Under the pieces are notes generated by a model. It ran no database searches and was not told where the DNA came from. It saw only the letters and a list, made by a program, of their open reading frames with translations. The position numbers and the translations under genes are program-made. A stretch of 9,272 nucleotides of DNA, taken from JAKBCQ01 sp021807585 (GTDB lineage: Bacteria > Planctomycetota > Planctomycetia > Isosphaerales > Isosphaeraceae). The stretch's first letter is position 1; each line of letters begins with the position of its first letter. The stretch is taken from assembly GCA_027325115.1 (NCBI GenBank), contig DAHWFG010000121.1:1-9272 (forward strand). The letters run 5' to 3'. Positions 1 to 5,444 of this stretch are shown here, one piece after another.

Positions 1-1100
1 GAAAGCGGTTCGTCGGGCTTGGGTCGATCGTCGAACGACTTCGCCCGGTGCTCGTAGCGGACGATCCCCGCTCGATCGATCACGAACGTCGCGGGACGAT
101 TCGACCACTCGGTGTGAATCCTCATCTGAAACGCCACTCCGTACGTCGCGCTCACCGTGAACACCGGGTCGGCGAGCATCGGCACGTGAAGATCGTCGAC
201 CCGAGCCCCCGCGAACCGCAGAAAATGCTTGACGCGAAGCGATTCGTGAGAATCGACGATCAGCAACCGCGCCCCAAGTTCCTCGAATTCGTTCAACCTG
301 CCGCGCGACCGCGCGACTTGTCCATGACACATCGGTCATGTATCACCATAGATAAAAATCAGCACAACAGACTTTTTCCCTCGAAAATCCGCGAGCCGAT
401 ACGTTTCGCCGAGCACATCGGTCAGCGTGAAATCGGGAGCGGGTCGATCAATCGCCGCCGAATCCATTTGCTTGATATCATATCTTTTTAACGTTTCGAT
501 CACATTGGGATCGATCGGCTCGAAATTTCGCTCCGCCGCGAATCGTATGTGAAATTGAACGTCGGTATTGCGATCGGCCGACTCAATACGACGAGCGAGC
601 GACGCGGGTGGAGAGCCCCCGATCGTCCCCAACGAATCCACCGCTTGAACGCGTACCGGCGCAAATTGATCTTTCTCAACTCGCAGCGCCAGCGGGTTCT
701 TCGCGCGTGAATCTCCCAAAAAACCGAGCGCCTGCGCCGCCAGCAAGCGACGCTCGGCGCGATCGCTTTCAAGCGCTCCGATTAAATCGGTCACGCCGTC
801 TCGCCCCATCCGGACCAGATCGCGCAATACCGACATCCGCGTTTTCCAGCCGACGTCGTCAATCGCTCGAATATGCTCCGTATCGGGCAACGTTTTCCAG
901 TCCGCGTCGTACCGGTCCAATAACTCGGCCACCGACTTCCTCGCCTCGACCGGCGCCTTCGGCTCGTCTCCCCCCGCCAAAGCCGCGCCGCGCATCCACC
1001 CCAATGACGACGCTCCACACGCCGTTAAAAACGCGCGCCGAACGACTTTGGAAGACAAGCCGTCTTCATCTACAATTCCTAATTGATTCTTATCAATCAT
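1..1100 (-). CDS. Exported HEAT-repeat/redoxin selenoprotein (U-x-x-C), 3' end cut by window
   Basis: Starts at ATG 1098-1100, with an AGGGTGA-like ribosome site just upstream, and runs off the left edge after 366 codons. Residues 19-42 form a Tat-like signal (V-V-R-R-A-F-L, hydrophobic stretch, then A-L-A before G-G-D), so the product is probably exported. Residues 88-162 read as two to three HEAT-like helical repeats. A thioredoxin/AhpC-TSA fold starts near 217 (R-P-A-P-D-F-T-L). After the strand V-V-L-I-F-I-Y-G-D-T the frame meets TGA as codon 255, then P-M-C-H-G-Q and a full redoxin continuation: L-L-I-V-D-S-H, a P-M-L-A-D-P segment, and R-P-A-T-F-V-I-D-R-A-G with the expected cis-Pro-like R-P. 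The TGA sits at the peroxidatic or nucleophilic residue, so I read Sec255 with resolving Cys258. Probable role: thiol/selenol peroxidase or oxidoreductase in the cell envelope; the substrate is unknown. The alternative is a nonsense mutation of a Cys codon. Confidence 0.82.
300..317 (-). promoter_or_regulatory. Candidate bacterial SECIS hairpin
   Basis: On the minus-strand transcript, a 7-bp stem begins 18 nt after the UGA. The 5' arm GUCGCGC (317-311) pairs with the 3' arm GCGCGGC (306-300), including one G-U pair, and closes a four-base apical loop GGUC (310-307). Known bacterial SECIS elements lie inside the coding region just after the UGA, with a small apical loop that has a G in its first two positions and usually a GU presented to SelB. 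Here 25 nt separate the UGA from the loop, within the usual range of about 16 to 37. A lower stem may extend it by a few pairs beyond a small A/A-A/G internal loop. The structure was worked out by eye and not energy-scored. Confidence 0.72.
336..338 (-). other. In-frame TGA read as selenocysteine (codon 255)
   Basis: The minus-strand TGA lies between D-T and P-M-C, giving a U-P-M-C redox motif. The 111 codons after it contain no other stop and encode recognisable redoxin sequence, so this codon is much more likely recoded than a true end. The genes for Sec decoding (selA, selB, selC, selD) are not in the window and would have to be elsewhere in the genome. Confidence 0.8.
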
Positions 1101-1404
1101 AAGTTCACCCTTTTTTACGAACGACCGATCGATCCTTCTCGATTCGCCCGAATCGATCGCCGGCGCGGGATCGATCGCGCGAGCGTTTATTCTTCCCCGT
1201 TGGATATTCGTCTTGATCTTGAAACGAAAAGGAACGTGCGATCATGCCGTCGAGGTTCGCCGCGGGTTTGATCATACCGCGCCTCAAGTCATTCGACATA
1301 GACGCTCGGCGGATTCATCACTTCCATGACCTCGAAGCAATCTTGATTCCGAGCGAGGCGAAAGACGCCCCGATCCCGCCTTCCATTTTCGAACGGTGTT
1401 TCAC

Positions 1405-1432
1405 TTGTCGATTATTAACGATCCGGTATCAT
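1405..1432 (+). promoter_or_regulatory. Candidate sigma70-type promoter for the SEC-C gene
   Basis: A -35-like TTGTCG (1405-1410, 4 of 6 consensus bases) is followed after 16 bp by a -10-like TATCAT (1427-1432, 5 of 6). Transcription would start near 1438-1440, right at the left arm of the inverted repeat, giving a leader of about 80 nt ahead of the start at 1519 or 1525. This is a motif match only. Confidence 0.4.
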
Positions 1433-1500
1433 CGTTCAGACCGCCGAAAGAATCACGCGGATCTCCGACGATCTTGTGGATCGGCGGTCTGTTTCGATGA
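1429..1500 (+). repeat. Large inverted repeat / leader stem-loop
   Basis: CAGACCGCCGA (1437-1447) is repeated perfectly inverted as TCGGCGGTCTG (1481-1491) with a 33-base spacer. An outer pair TCATCG/CGATGA (1429-1434 and 1495-1500) extends the symmetry past a small internal loop. As RNA it would form a stable stem ending about 19 bases before the GTG start. There is no T-run, so it is not a standard terminator. It could be a 5' UTR regulatory or stabilising structure, or a DNA site for a dimeric regulator. Confidence 0.6.
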
Positions 1501-1518
1501 AACCGCACCGGGGTCGCA

Positions 1519-3216
1519 GTGAATATGCTCACGCCCGATCAGGTTAAGCCGCTCCTCTTCCATCAAAATTCCCTGGTTCGCGAAGCCGCCGCGGCGTATC
1601 TCGGCGATTCACACGCGCGCGATCCCGAGATCGTCAAGCTCTTCCTCCAGGCGAACGAACGATTCGATGATTTTAAAGAAAGAAGTCTTATTAAATGTCA
1701 ATACTTATTCATTAACGACGAGAACCTCGATCGCCTCATCGATCTCGCCGCGAACGCACGCACGAAGCACGAACGTTTCGTCCTCTCGGCGATTCTCCTC
1801 TCGGCGCCTCATCGGTTATCGGCGGCGCGCGAAGGCGCGATCAAAAACCTCGGCGCCGTTTATCGGTTCGTCGAATTCAACTGGAATCTGATCTTTCGAC
1901 TCGATCCTTCGCCCGCCGAGACGCTTTGGAAGATTTTCGTCGCCGTCGTGCGCCGGCTTGCGCTCGTCGATCGCCTGACGAATCAATCCGACCCCGCCCG
2001 AATCGACGACGAGGCGGCGAATGAACAAATCGACGACACTGAATCCGCTCATATTTTTATCAACCAAGATCCAAACGTAAGCGAACGTCTTAGCGTTCTC
2101 GACGAGCTCGTTCGCCGAATCGTCGACCAAAACCCCGGGTCGAATCGAATCGATGATTCGCAAACATGTATCATAAAGGAATCCGATCCGCTCAATGATC
2201 CGTTCGATCGGATGGGAGACGACGTCGATATTCTCGCGAGTCTACTCGCCCAAGCGCTCGCCGAACGAGACGTTCCCGATTGGGATGTGTTTCACCATGC
2301 GTTTCAAGATTACCGCGATCATTCGCCCAAATCACTCGCGATTTTGATCCGTCTCGCGGGTATGCGTCGCTTCCAAGCGTCGATTCCGTATCTTATCCAC
2401 GAGCTCCAATTCGGCGACGACTTGACGCGAATCGAGGCGTTCGACGCTCTCGAATCGATCGGCGACGCCGAGGTCGCGCACGCGATCGCCGAACAAATCA
2501 GGCCGATCTTCGCCGAAATGGATCGCGCCCGATCCGCCGAGTCGGTCGCCGCGACCCGGGTCGAAATCGATCCGCCCCAAACATCACGCCGAATCTCGCT
2601 CGCCGATCTTCTCGGTCGGATCAAATCACCAGAATCCGAGGCGTTTCTCCTTGAATGGCTTGAACATGAACATGAAGAGATCATTCGTTTTCAAATCTGC
2701 GACTCGCTTTGTTCGCTTTTCTCGCGTCAAGCCTTCGTTCCGATCGTTCAACAAATCGAGCGAAATGAAGCATGGAATCCGGACCGCATCTACCGCGAAC
2801 GTCTTGAAAACGGTCTTCTCACCCTGTACTTCGCGTTCAACCTCAATATCAGCGAGATCGTGGGAGACATCGAAAACGTCTTCGAGCAAAACTTCGAAGT
2901 CAAGCTGAACCTGGCAATATTCTTTATGAGTATATTCAAAAGGTACATAAACCGAATCGAAAAAGAAACTGAATATCAAAAAATAAAATTGAAGACGTTA
3001 CAATCGCGTAATAAAAAATTGACTATACTGCGCGAACATTTGGAGAAAACAAGTTTATGGTTGAAAGATATTTTGATATCATCGCCGCCGATTGAAATGG
3101 ATCCGGCGTTTTTCAAGGAGCCGGACGGATCGCCGAACCGCGCCGGGCGGAACGATCCCTGCCCGTGCGGTTCGGGTAAAAAATTTAAAAAATGCTGTAT
3201 CAATAAAATTAAATAA
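1519..3216 (+). CDS. HEAT-like helical protein with C-terminal SEC-C zinc motif
   Basis: The product is 565 aa from GTG at 1519; an in-frame ATG two codons later (1525) is an equally good start, and neither has a strong Shine-Dalgarno site. The protein is almost entirely helical. HEAT/ARM-like stretches occur near residues 18-30 (L-V-R-E-A-A-A-A-Y-L-G-D), 285-330 (D-D-L-T-R-I-E-A-F-D-A-L-E-S-I-G-D) and 360-412. Residues 473-510 are rich in Lys and Glu and may form a coiled coil. The end is a classical SEC-C motif, G-R-N-D-P-C-P-C-G-S-G-K-K-F-K-K-C-C (543-560), with Zn ligands Cys548, Cys550, Cys559 and Cys560 (or a nearby His/Cys). SEC-C motifs occur at the SecA C-terminus and on many unrelated proteins, so a protein-interaction or adaptor role is likely but the function is unknown. 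No signal peptide or membrane segment is seen, so it is cytoplasmic. The last 100 or so codons are clearly more AT-rich than the rest. Confidence 0.9.
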   Translation: MNMLTPDQVKPLLFHQNSLVREAAAAYLGDSHARDPEIVKLFLQANERFDDFKERSLIKCQYLFINDENLDRLIDLAANARTKHERFVLSAILLSAPHRLSAAREGAIKNLGAVYRFVEFNWNLIFRLDPSPAETLWKIFVAVVRRLALVDRLTNQSDPARIDDEAANEQIDDTESAHIFINQDPNVSERLSVLDELVRRIVDQNPGSNRIDDSQTCIIKESDPLNDPFDRMGDDVDILASLLAQALAERDVPDWDVFHHAFQDYRDHSPKSLAILIRLAGMRRFQASIPYLIHELQFGDDLTRIEAFDALESIGDAEVAHAIAEQIRPIFAEMDRARSAESVAATRVEIDPPQTSRRISLADLLGRIKSPESEAFLLEWLEHEHEEIIRFQICDSLCSLFSRQAFVPIVQQIERNEAWNPDRIYRERLENGLLTLYFAFNLNISEIVGDIENVFEQNFEVKLNLAIFFMSIFKRYINRIEKETEYQKIKLKTLQSRNKKLTILREHLEKTSLWLKDILISSPPIEMDPAFFKEPDGSPNRAGRNDPCPCGSGKKFKKCCINKIK

Positions 3217-3265
3217 GACTTCCTCCACTGCGCGATTCGGCGCGAGGGAATCGATCAATGCCGAT

Positions 3266-3295
3266 CGGGACGGCGGTCGATTCTCCGCCGTCCCG
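3266..3295. terminator. Strong hairpin between convergent genes
   Basis: CGGGACGGCGG (3266-3276) pairs perfectly with CCGCCGTCCCG (3285-3295) around an eight-base loop, giving an 11-bp GC-rich stem. It lies in the 107-bp gap between the converging SEC-C and esterase genes, so it could end or protect transcripts from both sides. No T-run follows on either strand, so intrinsic termination in the classical form is not shown. Confidence 0.55.
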
Positions 3296-3323
3296 TCGCC
3301 AACGCGATCGCTTTCAAGAAGCC

Positions 3324-5051
3324 TCAAAGCCGAGGCGCCCTCGGTTTGAACGGAGCTTCAAACGCGTTCGCTCCCGTCGGCTTAACCTTCCGCTTGTACA
3401 CGCGTTCGCCGCATGTCGCGTAAATCACGTCGAACTTCTCGCCGCCGAAACAAAGGTTCGCCACCTTGCCGTTCGGCGTCGGAATGATGCAGTTCACTCG
3501 GCCCGCCTGGTCGCAAATCTGTATCCCCAGCCGCGTCGCGACGTACAACCGACCGTCGCGGTCGACCCGCATGCCGTCGCCTCCGGCGTCGTCGGCGTTG
3601 TCGGGAACGTGCAGATAATAAAACTTCTGCTTATGAGCGAGCGTACCGTCCCCCTGTATCTGATAACTATAAACCCAATGCGACTTGAAATCGACGACGT
3701 ACAACAACGATTGATCGGTTGAAAGCGCGATTCCGTTTGAATATTTAAGCCCCGTGTCGACGACCTTTTTCTCGCCGCCGGGGGCGATCCGCCACACCTT
3801 GCTCGGCTCGCCGGGCTCGGTCACATAAACCGATCCGTCGTGACGCACGACGAGATCGTTCCCTTTGATTCCCTCGGCGACCGTCGTCGCCTTCCCCTCG
3901 GAATCGTAAGCGAGCACCTGACCCGACCCCGTCGCGACCGCGTAAAGCTTGCCGTCGGGACCGAAAGCCTGGCCGTTGGCGCGCCTCGAATCCGCCAAAA
4001 ACTCGCTCACCGCGCCGTCGAGACCGATCTTATAAGTCTTGGAATTCGGGATATCGTTAAAAAAGACTTCACCTTTGGAATTGGCGATCGGTCCCTCGGT
4101 GAATTTGTATCCCTCGGCGACGAGCTTCCAATCCTCGCCCGGAATCACGATTTCACGCAGTTGCTGCGATCCGCCCCCCGCCTTGACGGCCGCGGGCCAA
4201 TCTTTCCAAAGCCATTTCACCGCCGCGGGGAAGACTTTCGTCGCGTGCGATCCCTCGTGCCCCAACGTCCCCCATTCGTGATTCACCTCGTAACCCGCGA
4301 ACGTCAACGCGCGCTCCATCGTCTGATTCGCCATCCACCAATCGCCGCCGTATATGTTCAAATCAGCGCTTCCATCTTGCAGGAACACGCGCAGCGGTTT
4401 GGGCTCGAACAGCCGGATCCATTTGGGATAACCGTCGCCGCCGCGGAATCCGACATATGTCCCGATCGAGCTGAACACCCGTCGAAACGCGTCGGGCCGT
4501 TCCCACGCCGCGGTGAACGCGCAGACCGCTCCGCTGCTCGATCCCGAGATCGCGCGATCGTTACCGTCGTGCGACAACCGGATCGGACGTCCGTCTTTCG
4601 TCGTTTTGGTCTCGACTTCGGGGAGGATCTCGTCGAGGACGAACCGCGCGTAGCCGTCTCCCAGGCCGTCGTATTCGGAACTTCGGTTGAACCGATCGAG
4701 CGCTCCGGGAGCGTTCGCCTTCACCCGCCCGGGGGTGATGAACACGCCGATCGTCACCGGCATTTCCTTGTTCACGATCAGCTCGTCGAAAACGTCGGGA
4801 GCGTGGAATTGAATGCCGTCCTGGTTCACATGAACACAAGCGGGCTTGGCGGGATCGTACTGTTTGGGAACGTAAATCCAATAATCGCGCGTCGTTCCCG
4901 GGAAGATCTTGCTCCGGTCGAACGTGTATTTCGTCGTTTCCCCTTTGGGAATCGAAGCCTGGGGGGGCTTGGCGTCGTCGGCGAACGCCGCGGCGATCGC
5001 GCCCGACCCCAAAATCGCGGCGAACGCCGTCACGGCTCGTAAAAAGTTCAT
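3324..5051 (-). CDS. Secreted esterase fused to SMP-30/gluconolactonase beta-propeller
   Basis: The product is 575 aa, with ATG at 5049-5051 preceded by a very good ribosome site (AGAGGTGAT). Residues 1-24 are a Sec signal peptide (M-N-F-L-R, hydrophobic core, A-A-A-F-A before D-D). Residues 40-290 are an alpha/beta hydrolase of the esterase D / Fes type: Y-W-I-Y-V-P strand, nucleophile elbow G170-S-S172-S-G174, acid in D226-G-S-A-D230, and catalytic His in G-H265-E-G-S-H269. Residues 300-575 are an SMP-30/gluconolactonase-like propeller with the usual metal-site motifs: E319 (T-E-G-P), N398-D399 (N-D-L-V-V), N439 (S-N-G-I-A-L) and D492 (G-G-D-G-M-R-V-D). Likely an exported enzyme acting on ester-linked carbohydrates or aromatic esters, with the second domain opening lactones or hydrolysing another ester. 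The substrate is unknown. This arrangement is, to my knowledge, common in planctomycetes. The gene stands alone, convergent with the SEC-C gene. Confidence 0.9.
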   Translation of the reverse strand: MNFLRAVTAFAAILGSGAIAAAFADDAKPPQASIPKGETTKYTFDRSKIFPGTTRDYWIYVPKQYDPAKPACVHVNQDGIQFHAPDVFDELIVNKEMPVTIGVFITPGRVKANAPGALDRFNRSSEYDGLGDGYARFVLDEILPEVETKTTKDGRPIRLSHDGNDRAISGSSSGAVCAFTAAWERPDAFRRVFSSIGTYVGFRGGDGYPKWIRLFEPKPLRVFLQDGSADLNIYGGDWWMANQTMERALTFAGYEVNHEWGTLGHEGSHATKVFPAAVKWLWKDWPAAVKAGGGSQQLREIVIPGEDWKLVAEGYKFTEGPIANSKGEVFFNDIPNSKTYKIGLDGAVSEFLADSRRANGQAFGPDGKLYAVATGSGQVLAYDSEGKATTVAEGIKGNDLVVRHDGSVYVTEPGEPSKVWRIAPGGEKKVVDTGLKYSNGIALSTDQSLLYVVDFKSHWVYSYQIQGDGTLAHKQKFYYLHVPDNADDAGGDGMRVDRDGRLYVATRLGIQICDQAGRVNCIIPTPNGKVANLCFGGEKFDVIYATCGERVYKRKVKPTGANAFEAPFKPRAPRL

Positions 5052-5247
5052 CGATTATCACCTCTTGATAAAATTCGACCCGATCGCAGGGATGCTTGTC
5101 GGAGGGACTTTCACCGCCGACGAGATCATACACCGTCGCGATCCGCCGGGAAACGATCCGCCGCCGCGACCCGAAAATGAATCCACAAGGCCCGCTTTCA
5201 AAATCGCGCGGAACATAAACGTAAAGAAACTAATAAATAATAATTAA

Positions 5248-5253
5248 TATAAT
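5248..5253 (+). promoter_or_regulatory. Candidate -10 element in AT-rich island
   Basis: An exact TATAAT lies in the AT-rich island, about 190 bp before the ParB-methyltransferase start. No good -35 hexamer is found 16 to 18 bases upstream, and the island is AT-rich enough to produce such hexamers by chance. It is the best single candidate on the plus strand in this gap. Confidence 0.25.
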
Positions 5254-5331
5254 ATGCTAGCTTGTTCATTTTCTGTCCGAACGAGACGTCGCTTCAATCG
5301 GGTCCGTGCGTTCGCGAGTTCGCCTTTCTCC

Positions 5332-5362
5332 GTGAGTTCGGCTGGACTCTCGCTCACTTTTT
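5332..5362 (+). terminator. Weak terminator/attenuator-like stem with T-run
   Basis: GTGAG (5332-5336) can pair with CTCAC (5353-5357), followed directly by five T (5358-5362). The stem is short and the loop long (16 bases). If real it would sit in the leader of the downstream plus-strand gene and act as an attenuator. Confidence 0.2.
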
Positions 5363-5383
5363 GAATACCATCCCGCCGCCTTC

Positions 5384-5404
5384 GCGTCGAAACGATTTCG
5401 ACGC
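5384..5404 (+). repeat. Perfect 9-bp hairpin in leader of ParB-methyltransferase
   Basis: GCGTCGAAA (5384-5392) and TTTCGACGC (5396-5404) are a perfect inverted repeat around a three-base CGA spacer, 40 bases before the start codon. As DNA it could be an operator for a dimeric regulator, such as the protein's own ParB/HTH part or one of the neighbouring winged-helix proteins. As RNA it would be a stable leader hairpin. Nothing in the sequence decides between them. Confidence 0.5.
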
Positions 5405-5444
5405 CGATATCGCTCCGTAGCCGAGGTCAAGGAAGCCCGCGGCC

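Larger units (their letters stand above)
1101..1518. other. Divergent intergenic region without a convincing gene
   Basis: This 418-bp stretch separates the minus-strand selenoprotein gene from the plus-strand SEC-C gene. I see no conserved protein in it. It holds the ribosome site of the selenoprotein gene, a 7-bp hairpin with a GCCC loop at 1139-1156 (TCGATTC/GAATCGA) in that gene's leader, and, for the plus strand, a candidate promoter at 1405-1432 followed by a large inverted repeat at 1429-1500. A plus-strand reading frame at 1244-1522 would end in a GTGA overlap with the next start and has an AAGGA ten bases upstream. Its 92-residue product resembles nothing I know, its codon use is less biased than that of its neighbours, and the promoter candidate lies inside it. 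Confidence 0.6.
5052..5444. other. Divergent intergenic region with AT-rich island
   Basis: This 393-bp gap lies between the starts of the esterase fusion (minus) and the ParB-methyltransferase (plus). It has no convincing gene. It contains the esterase ribosome site (5058-5066), an AT-rich island at about 5215-5275 that stands out sharply from the GC-rich surroundings, a weak terminator-like element at 5332-5362 and a perfect 9-bp hairpin at 5384-5404. Promoters of both genes should lie here. Confidence 0.7.

Noticed and set aside
48..491. A plus-strand frame of 147 codons opposite the redoxin half of the selenoprotein gene.
   Set aside because: It is the shadow of the continuous minus-strand frame, which encodes a coherent redoxin fold.
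336..1100. Reading the minus-strand gene as a complete 254-aa protein ending at the TGA, or as a pseudogene.
   Set aside because: The same frame continues the fold for 111 codons without other stops or frameshifts, the TGA is exactly at the redox residue, and a SECIS-like hairpin follows. A random nonsense mutation would be unlikely to meet all three.
1105..1299. A 64-aa minus-strand frame ending four bases before the selenoprotein start.
   Set aside because: No recognisable product; its last codons only make up the ribosome site of the next gene.
1244..1522. A 92-aa plus-strand gene whose stop overlaps the GTG start of the SEC-C gene.
   Set aside because: It has a tempting AAGGA and GTGA overlap, but the product resembles nothing known, its codon use is weak, and it contains the promoter candidate and the large inverted repeat. 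Not excluded, but not supported.
758..3318. A 16-bp direct repeat, CGCGATCGCTTTCAAG, at 758-773 and 3303-3318.
   Set aside because: It is built around the GCGATCGC octamer that is frequent in this DNA, one copy lies in coding sequence, and there is no further flanking similarity; probably chance.
3840..5042. A 400-codon open frame on the plus strand opposite the esterase/SMP-30 gene.
   Set aside because: It lies antisense inside a gene with signal peptide, ribosome site and two recognisable domains. Its product is Arg/Asp-rich and unlike any family, and strong codon bias removes antisense stops.
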